From Streptomyces sp. NRRL F-525 (lineage in GTDB: Bacteria; Actinomycetota; Actinomycetes; Streptomycetales; Streptomycetaceae), in the NCBI RefSeq assembly GCF_000716605.1, contig NZ_JNXE01000001.1:620001-684000 (forward strand): 64,000 bases of DNA, written 5' to 3'. Both the position numbers and the translations under genes were made by a program. Below are positions 17,520 to 26,676 of this stretch, one piece after another (position 1 is the first letter of the stretch; each line of letters begins with the position of its first letter). The notes under the pieces are model-generated. The model was given only the letters and a program-made list of their open reading frames with translations, did no database searches and was not told the origin of the DNA.

Positions 17520-18536
17520 ATGGACCTCGACCCCAGACGCCTCCTGGTCCTCAACGCGATCGCGCAGAGCGGCGGACTCGCCCCGGCGGCACGGGTGTTG
17601 GGACATACGCGTTCGGCGGTGTCACAGCAACTGGCCAGCTTGGAAAGGGAAGTGGGCCTGCCGCTGGTCGACCGTTCGGGCCCGAGGCTGGAACTCACGG
17701 CGACCGGACGACTGCTCGCCGCGACCGGAGAGCGCATCGGCAGGGAACTCGCCGCTGCGGCACGGCAGTTGGACTCCGGGAACCATCAAGTCGCCCAGGG
17801 GCCGGTGGCGATCGGGGCGACCTCGTGGGTACTGGCCCGCCTCGCGGTCCGGGCACTGCGCCTGCTCGCCCTGTCGTACCCCCGTGTCGAGCCGAGGTTC
17901 GTGGAGACCGGACTGCCCGATGGTCTACGGCAGTTGAGGCTGGGGGAGTTGGACGTCCTGGTCATCATCGACGACCGGGACACCGCCGCGCCCCTGCCGC
18001 CGTCGGTGCGGGCGCAGGTGCTGAGCGAGGACGACTACCGTGTGGTCGTCCCGGCCGGATGGGAGCCGCCGACGACCCCTGCCGACCTCTCCGGCCGCCC
18101 GTGGATCAGCGCCCCCGCGCACTCCGCCCGCGGACGCGCCTTCGCCCGGTTCGCGAGCGCCCACGGGGTCGTGCCGTCGGTGGAGCACCTGGCCGACCAC
18201 ATGATCGCCGTCCAGACCCTGCTGGCCGGACAGCTCGGCGCCGCGGTGCTGCCCGCCTTCTTCGCGGCCCAGCTGCAACAGGTGACCGTGACGGCACTGC
18301 CCATCACGGGCAGCCAGATCACCCGGACCCTCTACCGCACCGGCCACACCGGCACGGCAGCGGCCGCGCGGGCGGTGGCGGACGCGTTGCAGCAGGCGGC
18401 GCGTGACCACGCCGAGACGGCGACGGTCACCGGTCGGACGAAGGGGGACATCGTCGTCCGGCCCCTCCACGACCCCACCGAACCGCCCCCGCCCTCGGCG
18501 CCGCGCCGCGCACCTGGCACTCCGCGAAACCCGTGA
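17520..18536 (+). CDS. LysR family transcriptional regulator
   Basis: A 338-residue LysR-type regulator. The helix-turn-helix is LLVLNAIAQSGGLAPAARVLGHTRSAVSQQLASLEREVGLPLVDR (residues 7-52), followed by the linker helix and a periplasmic-binding-like effector domain (about 90-300) with a good second lobe, AVQTLLAGQLGAAVLPAFFA. The last 40 residues are a Pro/Arg-rich extension. The ATG at 17520 follows GGGAGG. It is divergent from the lipoprotein gene; the 224-base space between them should contain the operator, though I see no clear palindrome. Confidence 0.85.
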   Translation: MDLDPRRLLVLNAIAQSGGLAPAARVLGHTRSAVSQQLASLEREVGLPLVDRSGPRLELTATGRLLAATGERIGRELAAAARQLDSGNHQVAQGPVAIGATSWVLARLAVRALRLLALSYPRVEPRFVETGLPDGLRQLRLGELDVLVIIDDRDTAAPLPPSVRAQVLSEDDYRVVVPAGWEPPTTPADLSGRPWISAPAHSARGRAFARFASAHGVVPSVEHLADHMIAVQTLLAGQLGAAVLPAFFAAQLQQVTVTALPITGSQITRTLYRTGHTGTAAAARAVADALQQAARDHAETATVTGRTKGDIVVRPLHDPTEPPPPSAPRRAPGTPRNP

Positions 18537-18581
18537 CGGGCCGGCGCGTGAGCGCCATGGGGCACCCGCCGACGCCCCCGC

Positions 18582-19766
18582 TCAGCGGGCGCCGCCACCC
18601 CCGGCGCACAGTGCATGGTCGATCAAGGAACTGGCCGCGTTCTCCTGGGCGAGGATGTGTTCCAGGGTGTCGCCGCGCGCCTCGGACATGGAGACCACGG
18701 CGCTTCGACTGCCGTCGTCGGTGACGCCGTTGAGGGTGATGTAGCCGCCGTCGCCGCCCTCATGGCTCCAGTAGGTGCCTCCGCAGGTGAGCGGGCGTTC
18801 GGCCAGGCCGAGGCCGTATCGGCCGCCGGGCCACAGCTGTTGGACCTCGGCGCTCACGGGGACGGTCCGCTTCATCTCGGTCAGTTGGCGCGTTGGGAGC
18901 AGCCGGCCCGCGAGCAGCGCGCGGAACAGGACGTTCTCGTCCCGCGTCGTCGTGACGAACGACAGGTTCTCGTAGTCCACGGGTACCTGGTCCGTGACGT
19001 CCACCAGGGCACCGGGGCCGAAGAGCTGGTAGGCCTGGGCGTGCGGCCGAGGCAGGGTGGGCGAAGTACCGCCCCACAGGGTGTGGTTGAGGCCGAGCGG
19101 ACGGAGAACACGGTCTTCGATCTCCTGGTGCGCGGGTCGGCCGGTGGCCTTCCGGACGATGCCGCCGAGCAGGACGTAACCGGTGTTGGAGTAGCTCCAG
19201 CCCTCGCCCGGCGGGAAGTCCGGCGCGTGGGCCATGGCGCGGGCGGTCAACTGCGCGGGGCTGTAGACGTCGTAGCGCTGCTCGTAGTACTCCTCCGGCG
19301 TGGTGTATCCGGGGAGGGCGTCGTGGATTCCGCTGGTGTGCTGGAGCAGTTGGCGGATGGTGACGCGGGTGCCGTCGTTGCCGTTGCCCCGCACCACTCC
19401 CGGCAGCCAGTGGTCGACCGTGTCGTCCAGGGACAGCCTGCCCTCGGCCTCCAACTGGAGTACCACGGTGGCCACGAGTGTCTTGGACGTGCTCGCCATA
19501 CGGAAGTACCCGTCGGACCGGACCGGTCGCCCGGTGCCCAGGTCGGCGGTGCCGCTGGTGGCCACCGACTGCCGACCGTCCGGCGCGATCACGCGGGCCT
19601 GCACTCCACTGACCCCGAGGGCATGGATCGCCTCGGTGTCCTGGCGCAACTGCCAGGCGGGGAACGGGACTTCGGGCTGAGCGACGGCGGCGGTGGTCAT
19701 CCCGGCGGTGAGCAGCGTGACAGCACCGATGGCCATGGCGAGGTGCTTCCGTAGGGTCGGAATCAT
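18582..19766 (-). CDS. Secreted serine hydrolase (beta-lactamase/D-Ala-D-Ala carboxypeptidase family)
   Basis: A 394-residue class C beta-lactamase-related hydrolase exported by a Sec signal peptide (residues 1-29, ending TTAAVAQ). The catalytic S92-T-S-K95 motif, the Y192-S-N194 motif, and a C-terminal HEGGDGGY in place of KTG are all present. Such enzymes act as D,D-peptidases or esterases outside the membrane. The HxG box rather than KTG is typical of the R61-like and esterase branches. It is convergent with the LysR gene and separated from the next minus-strand gene by 151 bases with no other feature. Confidence 0.85.
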   Translation of the reverse strand: MIPTLRKHLAMAIGAVTLLTAGMTTAAVAQPEVPFPAWQLRQDTEAIHALGVSGVQARVIAPDGRQSVATSGTADLGTGRPVRSDGYFRMASTSKTLVATVVLQLEAEGRLSLDDTVDHWLPGVVRGNGNDGTRVTIRQLLQHTSGIHDALPGYTTPEEYYEQRYDVYSPAQLTARAMAHAPDFPPGEGWSYSNTGYVLLGGIVRKATGRPAHQEIEDRVLRPLGLNHTLWGGTSPTLPRPHAQAYQLFGPGALVDVTDQVPVDYENLSFVTTTRDENVLFRALLAGRLLPTRQLTEMKRTVPVSAEVQQLWPGGRYGLGLAERPLTCGGTYWSHEGGDGGYITLNGVTDDGSRSAVVSMSEARGDTLEHILAQENAASSLIDHALCAGGGGAR

Positions 19767-19917
19767 GACTGCACGCTAGGTTCGGCCGCCGACGAGGCGC
19801 GATCCGGTGTACCCGAGGATCGGAACGGGGGACAGCCCCCTCAGCGCCGGTCGTCGGCAGGGGAGTTGGGGGCGGGTGGACGGTACGGCTCGCATACGGT
19901 CATGGACTCACCGATGG

Positions 19918-20517
19918 TCACTCCTCGGAGGCGGGCCAAGTCGCCACGAGTGCCCGCTGATCTGGAAAGCGGGGGCCGGGGACTGTCTCCTGGGTGGGTT
20001 CGCCGTTGAGCCAGCACACTTGCTGGGGGGCGCCGTCGCCGGTGTCGAACAGGCAGCACACTCCTCCGCTGTCGGCGGCGAGGTCGGTGAACACCTTCCT
20101 GATGTTGGCCGACCGCGCGAACAAGCGGCTCATCTCCGACGTCGCGGCCCAGCACTCCACCGACGCGTAGCCAGGGTGCGGGACGGACTCGAACCGGATC
20201 GTCGCGTAGACGTACCCGATCTGGACACGCCCGTCCGCCCCGGGATCGGGACCGTTGTTCCGCGCGTACTCACGCAGTGCGTCATCGGCGTCGAACGTGA
20301 GGGACGTGTCGAGGTCGAGCGTGCCGCTCGTGGAGCAGTCGACCGGCGCGCTCTCGAAACGGGACGTGAACGGGAGGACGAGCCGCTCACCGCCGGGCAG
20401 CAGGACCTCAAGCGGCGGCACGGCACGGGCCGGTGGTGCCAGCTCGGCCAGATTGGTCAACACCCTGGCGACATTCCGAGGGCGCAGGTAGATGTCGTAG
20501 CTGTAGATCAGTCCCAT
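19918..20517 (-). CDS. Hypothetical protein, 199 residues
   Basis: I do not recognise a characterised family. It is soluble, beginning MGLIYSYDIYLRPRNVARVL, with mixed beta strands, a cysteine pair (GVCCLF) near residue 152 and no signal peptide. The coding quality is good throughout. It stands alone, divergent from the LRR gene across a 122-base promoter region. Confidence 0.6.
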   Translation of the reverse strand: MGLIYSYDIYLRPRNVARVLTNLAELAPPARAVPPLEVLLPGGERLVLPFTSRFESAPVDCSTSGTLDLDTSLTFDADDALREYARNNGPDPGADGRVQIGYVYATIRFESVPHPGYASVECWAATSEMSRLFARSANIRKVFTDLAADSGGVCCLFDTGDGAPQQVCWLNGEPTQETVPGPRFPDQRALVATWPASEE

Positions 20518-20639
20518 GTTTCCCCCTGCCCTAGATCGAACCGGACCTTCTCACGTCCCGCCCCTTGAGCGCTGGTCGTTTTTGGCTCGCACCCTTACCC
20601 GCGTACGGCTGTCAGACCCGGCCTCTACAGTTCCGAGCC

Positions 20640-22604
20640 ATGACTGCGAACAACGACGGCAGCGGTGCCGGTGCCTCCCGGCTGGGCGAACTGCGCGAGT
20701 TACTGGCCACGGGGAAGCCGGTCAAGGTGCGTCGGGCCATGGGGGAACTCGTCGCGATCCCGGACGACGGAACGGCACTTGCCGTGGCCGCCCGGTTCGC
20801 GGACACCGCCGCGCTCTCCTCCGAGGTGCTGCTGAAGCTGTGGCCGCAGGCGTCCGACCCGGACGGTTTCTGCGCCGCCCTGCTCGCCCCCGCCCTCGCC
20901 CGCGAGAACCGGACCTCGATACGGCTGCGCGGGATGACGTCGCTGACCGGACTGCGCCACCTCACGCTGCTGCGCGGTCTGCACATCGAGCGCTGCAAGG
21001 AGATCACCGACCTGACCGAGGTCGGCGCGCTCACCGGCCTCACGGACCTCGACCTCAACGGGTGCTCGGGCGTTGAAGATCTGACCCCGATCGCCCGTCT
21101 CGTCGGGTTGACCCGGCTCAACCTGCACCGCTGCCGGGCCGTGGAGAACACCGCGCCACTGCTGTCCCTGGGGAACCTGCGGGAACTGGACCTGAGCATG
21201 ACCGGGGTGCGGTCCGCCGACGGTTTCGGTACGGCCTTTCCCGCGCTGGAGACACTGACCCTGCGTGGCTGCCGTTCCTTCAGGGACGCCTCGCAGCTGT
21301 CCGGGCTGAGCCGGCTCACCCACCTCGACCTGGGCTGGACCGGCATCCGTGACCTGACCGGCCTGCGTGACGTCCCCGCCGTGACCCACCTGGACCTGCG
21401 CAGCTGCGGCCGCCTGAACGACCTGGCCGGTATCGACGCGCTGCCCGGCCTGACCGAACTGATCCTGGAGGACTGCCCCCGTCTCCAGACCCTCCACGGA
21501 CTAGGCTCCCACTCCCGGCTCACCCGGCTGGAGATCAAAGGCTGTCCCCAACTGGCCGACGTCAGCGCGCTGTTCGCACTCACCCGGCTGACCAGACTGA
21601 TCGTCGAAGGAGCCGAGCGGCTCACCTCCCTGCGCGGCCTGGAGACACTCGGCTTCCTGAAGTCGCTCTGGCTCGCCGGCTGCCCAGCGCTGCACGACTT
21701 CGCCGCGCTGACTCAGTTGTCCGCACTCGACGAACTCGGCCTGGAGGGACTCGGTCAGCTGCCCGACCTCACGCCGTTCGCCGCTGTCCCCGGTCTCACG
21801 TCCCTGCATGTGATCCGCTGCGACGGTCTGGTCACCCTGGAAGGCCTGGAACACCAGGACGAGTTGGCCGACCTGGTCGTCTACCAATGCCGTAACGTGC
21901 GCCGCCCCGGCGAACTCGGTGTCTTGCCCGCCCTGCGCAGGGTGCGGCTGAACAACTGCCCTTCACTGACCGGTCTCGACGGCCTCGGCGATGTCCCCGC
22001 ACTGCGCGAACTGCACGTCGCCTACTGTGAGTTGCTCGTGGATCCCGGCGGCCTCGCCGGTGCTCCGGTGGAGGACGTGGTCTTCGCCCGGATGCCGAAC
22101 CTGGGATCGCTGCACGCCCTGGAGAACTGCCCCGACCTGCGCCGACTGGAACTGATCAGATGCCCGCGCGTGGAGAACATCCCGGCCGGGCCGGTCACCG
22201 AGCTCAACATCGACGAACTCGACTGGCGGGACCTCTCACCCCTGGCCGGTCACAAGAACCTCCGCCACCTCTGGCTCGATCTGCCGGAGCTGGAGGACAT
22301 CGGCGCCCTGCTCGCCGTACCCGACCTCATCACCCTTCATATCGGCGGATGTGACTCCCTCAAGGAGAAGGACCTCGCCCCGCTGCTCGACCTGCCGTCC
22401 TTGCGGCAGGTCACGCTGCCCTACGGTCTCTGCCAAGGGGGATACCCGGCCCGCTACCTGTCGCTGGTGCAGCCTCTCCGCAGCGGCGCACCGGAGGCCC
22501 CCAGGACCCAGCCGTCGCCCCAGTGGTCGGTCTCATGGTGTACGGCCTGCTCGGGATGGCACCCAGGCGGTTCCGGACTGCGCTTGCACTGCCCGGCGGC
22601 ATGA
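20640..22604 (+). CDS. Leucine-rich repeat protein with a TTA codon
   Basis: A 654-residue protein. After a 95-residue N-terminal helical part, it is a continuous leucine-rich repeat solenoid of units near 22-24 residues (LTGLTDLDLNGCSGVEDLTPIARL, and so on), many with cysteine at the turn (NGCSGV, HRCRAV, RGCRSF, RSCGRL, EDCPRL). This recalls the SDS22/internalin style and suggests protein binding. There is no signal peptide or membrane helix. The tail carries a CTAC...C cluster. Leu21 is encoded by TTA at 20700-20702, the rare codon read by the bldA tRNA in Streptomyces, which would delay translation until development. The ATG at 20640 fits the onset of coding bias. Confidence 0.75.
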   Translation: MTANNDGSGAGASRLGELRELLATGKPVKVRRAMGELVAIPDDGTALAVAARFADTAALSSEVLLKLWPQASDPDGFCAALLAPALARENRTSIRLRGMTSLTGLRHLTLLRGLHIERCKEITDLTEVGALTGLTDLDLNGCSGVEDLTPIARLVGLTRLNLHRCRAVENTAPLLSLGNLRELDLSMTGVRSADGFGTAFPALETLTLRGCRSFRDASQLSGLSRLTHLDLGWTGIRDLTGLRDVPAVTHLDLRSCGRLNDLAGIDALPGLTELILEDCPRLQTLHGLGSHSRLTRLEIKGCPQLADVSALFALTRLTRLIVEGAERLTSLRGLETLGFLKSLWLAGCPALHDFAALTQLSALDELGLEGLGQLPDLTPFAAVPGLTSLHVIRCDGLVTLEGLEHQDELADLVVYQCRNVRRPGELGVLPALRRVRLNNCPSLTGLDGLGDVPALRELHVAYCELLVDPGGLAGAPVEDVVFARMPNLGSLHALENCPDLRRLELIRCPRVENIPAGPVTELNIDELDWRDLSPLAGHKNLRHLWLDLPELEDIGALLAVPDLITLHIGGCDSLKEKDLAPLLDLPSLRQVTLPYGLCQGGYPARYLSLVQPLRSGAPEAPRTQPSPQWSVSWCTACSGWHPGGSGLRLHCPAA

Positions 22605-22662
22605 CCGACGGCTGGCTGACCGGCTGCTCCGCGATACGTCGATCCCCTCATCGGCGGCCACC

Positions 22663-23076
22663 TCAGGAGAAGTCCGCCGCGGTGATGCCGTCGGGATGCC
22701 CGGACGGCCACTGCACCAACTCGATCCGGTAGCCGTCCGGGTCGGTGAGCCATGAGGTCTTCGGGCCGTCAGGGCCGCCCGGAAACTGGAGGGGCTCCGG
22801 CGCCAGACCGGCTTCGGTCAGTGTCTTGACCGTGTCCGTCAGCGTGTCCACCTGGATTGCGAGGTGGTCGAAACCGCTGCCCACGTCGACGCGTCCGTCG
22901 GCGGGACGGTGGACCAGTTCGAGCGAGGCCGCCGGTTCGCCGGGGAATTTGAGGATCACGAGGCGAGCCCCGTCGCCGATGTCGACCTTGCCCAACTCGA
23001 CGTAGCCCAGGGCGGTGTAGAAGGCGAGCGAGCGGTCCAGGTCGGTGACGCGGTAGGAGACGAAGAGCGTCTTCAC
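22663..23076 (-). CDS. VOC family protein (glyoxalase/bleomycin-resistance fold)
   Basis: A 137-residue single VOC domain: KTLFVSYRVTDLDRSLAFYTALGYVELG at the start, FDHLAIQVDTLTDTVKTL in the middle, and SWLTDPDGYRIELVQWP at the end, with the H and E ligands expected of glyoxalase I-like metal sites. It could be a lactoylglutathione-lyase-type enzyme or a dioxygenase/binding protein. The GTG start overlaps the TGA of the upstream RibD-like gene (GTGA), so the pair is translated together. Confidence 0.8.
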   Translation of the reverse strand: MKTLFVSYRVTDLDRSLAFYTALGYVELGKVDIGDGARLVILKFPGEPAASLELVHRPADGRVDVGSGFDHLAIQVDTLTDTVKTLTEAGLAPEPLQFPGGPDGPKTSWLTDPDGYRIELVQWPSGHPDGITAADFS

Positions 23077-23657
23077 GCGGCACCCCCGGGTCGGCGCACC
23101 TGGTAGCGCAGGTGCGTGACGTCTCGGTCCTCGAGCCGTCGGACGAGGTCGAGTTCGATGTGATCGCCGCCCAGGTGCTCGAAGAGCCGTCGGCCGTCCC
23201 CGAGGAGGACCGGCACCAGGTGGATCTCCATCTCGTCCAACTGCCCGGCCCGGAGGAGCGCTTGGGCCGCCCCCGCCCCGTGGACCATGACCGGCCGGTC
23301 GCCGGCGGCGGCGCGAGCCTGACGGGCGCAGTCCTCGGCATCCGTGACGAAACGCGCGTGGCCGGGCGGCACGTCCCCGTCGTCCACGTGGTGGGTGAGG
23401 ACGAGGATCGGCACACCGTCGTGATGGTCGCCCTGCCAGCGCCCGGCGAGTTCGAAGGTCCGCCGGCCGGAGATCAACGCGCCGGTCGCCAGCGCCTCGC
23501 GGTAGACCTGGCCGCTGGGACCGTCGTTCTTCCGGTCGTCCAGCCAGTTGAACAGCCGTCCGCCGTCCCGTCCGAGCTCCTGCCCCGGCCGATCGTCCGG
23601 ACCGGCGACAAAGCCGTCGAGCGACATCGACATGTACAGCCGAATCGGATTGATCAT
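23073..23657 (-). CDS. Dihydrofolate reductase family protein (RibD C-terminal fold)
   Basis: A 194-residue protein of the RibD C-terminal/dihydrofolate-reductase-like family: MSMSLDGFVAGPDD at the N-terminus, LISGRRTFELAGRW, the nucleotide-binding MVHGAGAAQALLRAGQLDEMEIHLVPVLLGDGRRLFE, and a final beta strand. These proteins are probable NADPH-dependent reductases of unknown substrate, not folate enzymes. The ATG at 23657 follows GAGAGAGGCAGG. The 204-base space up to the LAL regulator holds no gene that I can see. Confidence 0.8.
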   Translation of the reverse strand: MINPIRLYMSMSLDGFVAGPDDRPGQELGRDGGRLFNWLDDRKNDGPSGQVYREALATGALISGRRTFELAGRWQGDHHDGVPILVLTHHVDDGDVPPGHARFVTDAEDCARQARAAAGDRPVMVHGAGAAQALLRAGQLDEMEIHLVPVLLGDGRRLFEHLGGDHIELDLVRRLEDRDVTHLRYQVRRPGGAA

Positions 23658-23861
23658 CCTGGCCTGCCTCTCTCCTCCATGACACCGGACCCGCCGCCTC
23701 CTGATCCACCGACGGGGCGCACATGTCACGAGGAAGACTTCAGGCAACCGGCAGAGTCATCGGTGTGACGCGCCGACGGCGAGGACACGCGGTAGCCGTT
23801 GGCCATCGCGACCAGTCCCTTGGTGCCGTCCGCCCGCGCATCGCTCACACCTGCCCGTTCG

Positions 23862-26609
23862 TCACCTGTCACCCAGCCGGGCCCCGACCAGCCCTTCGCG
23901 GAAGGCGATGGTCGCCGCCTCGGTGCGTGTCGTCGCGCTCAGCTTCGTCAGGATGTGGGAGACGTGTACGCCCGCCGTACTCGGCGAGATGTGCAGGCGG
24001 GCGGCGATCTGCCGGTTGCTCAGGCCTTCGGTGATCAACTGGAGCACCTCGAGCTCGCGTTCCGTGAGGCCGTCCTGGGTGGGGCGCGGGCGCAGGAGCT
24101 GGTTGATCTGGCGGGTGAGCGGTGTGGCGCGCAGGTCATCGGCCAGCCGGGCGGCCTCCCTGAGGCGGGCCGTCGCGCCGGGGCGGTCGCCCGCGGCCAG
24201 CAGGGCGCGCGCGGCGTGGAACAGGCACAGCGCCAGTTCGTACGGCTGCCGCAGCTCACGCCAGGAGGCCACCGCCTGGTCCCAGCCGGCGTCCTCGATC
24301 AGCGCCCGGAGCATGGTCTGCCAGGCTCGGTCGAGTGTCCCGTCCAGGCTGAACTCGGCGTCGATCGTGGCCAGTTGGACCTGCCGGGCCGCCACCCGCT
24401 GCCGTAGTTCCGTGTCGGCGCGTGCGGACAGCCGCGCCCGTTGCACCAGGGCGCCGGCGACCAGGACCGGCCGGGCGTCGCTGCTGTAGATCCGGGTGAG
24501 CGCGGGGTCGGTCAGTGCCCGGTCCAGGAGCAGGTCGGCCCGTTCCGGGTCGCCCTGGGCCACGGCGAGCAGGCACAGCAGCTGATGGCGGAAGAACAGG
24601 CTTCCGGCGTCGGGGTGCTCCATGGCTGCCGCGGCCTCGGCCGCCGTCGTCAAGTCACCGCGCAGCAGCGACAGATGGCCGACCAGGGCGCGCAGGCCCC
24701 GCCGTGACTGCGGTGGTGTGTCCGCCTGGAGGCTCTCTTCCAGTACGGCGGTTGCCTCGTCCCACCGCCCGGCCAGGATCAGGGCGCTTCCCGCGTAGCG
24801 GGCGAGCTCGGCTCCCCGGCTGCGCGCAAGACCGTAGCGGCGGGCGAGGCGGATCCCCGCACCGGCGACCTCGATGGTGCGCTGGTGGTCGCCCGCTCTG
24901 GTGTGGAGCATGGCCTCGTACATGGGCACGGTCATCAACAGGTCGTTGCTGTCGAGCCGTTCGGCGAGCGCGCGGGCCTCGGCGAGCATGCCGAGGTCGT
25001 CGGTCATGGATCCGACGCCCAGCAACCCGCGGACGGTGACCATGGCGTCGCCGGTGGCCCGTCCGATCGCGAGCGCCTCCTCGAACGACGCACGGGCCCG
25101 GTCCACATCAGGAAGAACGCCCATCGCCAGTACGCCGAGCAGCCGACCCCGATGCGCGCTGCCGGGCGGAAGCAGCTCCAGGGCGTGTTCCCAGTCGGAG
25201 CTGCCGCTGGTGTCCAGCCGGTGCCGCAGCCTGCCCCGGTGTTCGAGGAGCAGGGCGGCCCGCTCGGGCTCGCGCCGCTCGTCCACCGCCACCAGCCCGG
25301 CGGTGGCGTACTCGACGCCGCGAGCGTAGTCGCCGCTGAGCATGCAGGCCTCGGCGGCGTCGGTCAGCACGCCGATCCGGTCGGCGCCCAGCGGGACTTC
25401 CGGATCCCACAGGTCGAGGACCATGCCGAGCAGCCGGACCTGTTCGGCGTAGGCGTACGACGTGCGTGCCTGTCCGGCGGCCAGGTAGGCGGCTGACAGC
25501 GCCAGGCCACGATCCCCGGCCGCGTGGGCATGCGCGGCCAGCTCCGCCGGGGCGTCGCCGTCGCGCAGGGCCTCGGCGTAGCGAGCGTGCAGGCGCGCAC
25601 GCTCGCCGGGCAGCAGGTCGTCGTAGACCGCGTCCCGGATCAGGGCGTGGCGAAAGGCGTAGCCGTCGCCTGCCGTGACCAGCAGGCTGCGGTCGACGAG
25701 TTCACGCAGGAGGGTGTCCAGCTCGGCCCCGTCCTGCCCCGCCACCTCGGCCAGCAGGCGGTGGCCGACCCGCCCGCCCGCCACGGAGGCCAGGCTCAGC
25801 AGCTCGCGAGCCGGGCTCCGCAGCGACCGCGGGCCGTCCAGCAGCAGATCGCGTACGTCGTCCGGGGTCCGTTCGCCGGCGCGGGCGAGCGCCTCGACGA
25901 ACAGCGGGTTGCCGTCGCTGCGTCGATGGACGCGGCCCACGGTCGCCGGATCCGGTTCGGTGCCGAGGATGGCGGTCAGCTGGCGGCCCACGTCCCGTTC
26001 GTCGAGGTGGCCGAGGCGCAGGCGGGTGGTGCCCGGTCGGCGGGCGAGCTCCGACAGCAGCGGTCCAACTTCGGGCGGCCGGTGGGTGATGACGAGGAGT
26101 ACCCCGGGCCGGGTCAGGTTCCTGGCGAGGAAGCCGAGCAGTTCGCAGGTGGCCGTGTCCGCCCAATGCAGGTCCTCGACCGAGACGACGAGCGGCCGGT
26201 CGGCGGCCACCCGTTCGACCAGCGTCAGCACCTCCTCGTACAGTCGATGCCTGCCGCCCTCCAAGTCGTCGCCCGGCGCGCCGAGTTCGGGGAACCAGCG
26301 GGCCAGCCGGGGGTAGGGGCCGGGCGTCACGCCCTCGACCCGGATCAGGGAGCGCAGGACGGTCACGAACGGCGCGTACGGCACGGAGTCACGCCCCAGT
26401 TCCGCGCAGACGCCCCCGACCACCCGCACCCCCGGGTCCAGCGACCGCGTGAACTCGGCGAGCAGGCGTGACTTTCCGATCCCGGCCTCCCCGGCGACCA
26501 GCGCCACGGCCGGACCCTGCTCGACAGCCGTGTCCAGAGCCGCAGTCAGCCTCGCCAACTCCTCGCTCCGGCCGACCAACACCGGACTGACCACGCGCTG
26601 CGCCACCAC
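23862..26609 (-). CDS. LAL-type LuxR family regulator with AAA ATPase
   Basis: A large (about 915-residue) regulator of the LAL/MalT-like group. VLVGRSEELARL leads into a P-loop GEAGIGKS (about residues 40-47), then the STAND-type sequence VVSVEDLHWADTATCELLGFLARN (Walker B). A long helical TPR-like region follows, and a C-terminal LuxR helix-turn-helix LTERELEVLQLITEGLSNRQIAARLHISPSTAGVHVSHILTKL ends the protein. ATP and a ligand should drive oligomerisation and activation. The start may be GTG 26609 or 26606; both are more likely than the ATG at 26678, which would overlap the divergent gene. An inverted repeat sits in the divergent promoter region. Confidence 0.85.
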   Translation of the reverse strand: MVAQRVVSPVLVGRSEELARLTAALDTAVEQGPAVALVAGEAGIGKSRLLAEFTRSLDPGVRVVGGVCAELGRDSVPYAPFVTVLRSLIRVEGVTPGPYPRLARWFPELGAPGDDLEGGRHRLYEEVLTLVERVAADRPLVVSVEDLHWADTATCELLGFLARNLTRPGVLLVITHRPPEVGPLLSELARRPGTTRLRLGHLDERDVGRQLTAILGTEPDPATVGRVHRRSDGNPLFVEALARAGERTPDDVRDLLLDGPRSLRSPARELLSLASVAGGRVGHRLLAEVAGQDGAELDTLLRELVDRSLLVTAGDGYAFRHALIRDAVYDDLLPGERARLHARYAEALRDGDAPAELAAHAHAAGDRGLALSAAYLAAGQARTSYAYAEQVRLLGMVLDLWDPEVPLGADRIGVLTDAAEACMLSGDYARGVEYATAGLVAVDERREPERAALLLEHRGRLRHRLDTSGSSDWEHALELLPPGSAHRGRLLGVLAMGVLPDVDRARASFEEALAIGRATGDAMVTVRGLLGVGSMTDDLGMLAEARALAERLDSNDLLMTVPMYEAMLHTRAGDHQRTIEVAGAGIRLARRYGLARSRGAELARYAGSALILAGRWDEATAVLEESLQADTPPQSRRGLRALVGHLSLLRGDLTTAAEAAAAMEHPDAGSLFFRHQLLCLLAVAQGDPERADLLLDRALTDPALTRIYSSDARPVLVAGALVQRARLSARADTELRQRVAARQVQLATIDAEFSLDGTLDRAWQTMLRALIEDAGWDQAVASWRELRQPYELALCLFHAARALLAAGDRPGATARLREAARLADDLRATPLTRQINQLLRPRPTQDGLTERELEVLQLITEGLSNRQIAARLHISPSTAGVHVSHILTKLSATTRTEAATIAFREGLVGARLGDR

Positions 26610-26620
26610 GCCGCCAGCAT

Positions 26621-26659
26621 ATAAACAGGGAGATCGCTCGATGTGCCGCAGCTGTTTAT
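26621..26659. promoter_or_regulatory. Inverted repeat between the LAL regulator and the Eis-like gene
   Basis: ATAAACAG (26621-26628) and CTGTTTAT (26652-26659) are perfect 8-bp arms separated by 23 bases. They are AT-rich islands in an otherwise GC-rich region and flank the midpoint of the 67-base divergent promoter space. They could be regulator half-sites or overlapping -10 elements of the two promoters. Confidence 0.4.
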
Positions 26660-26676
26660 CCGGCCACGCTCGACGC

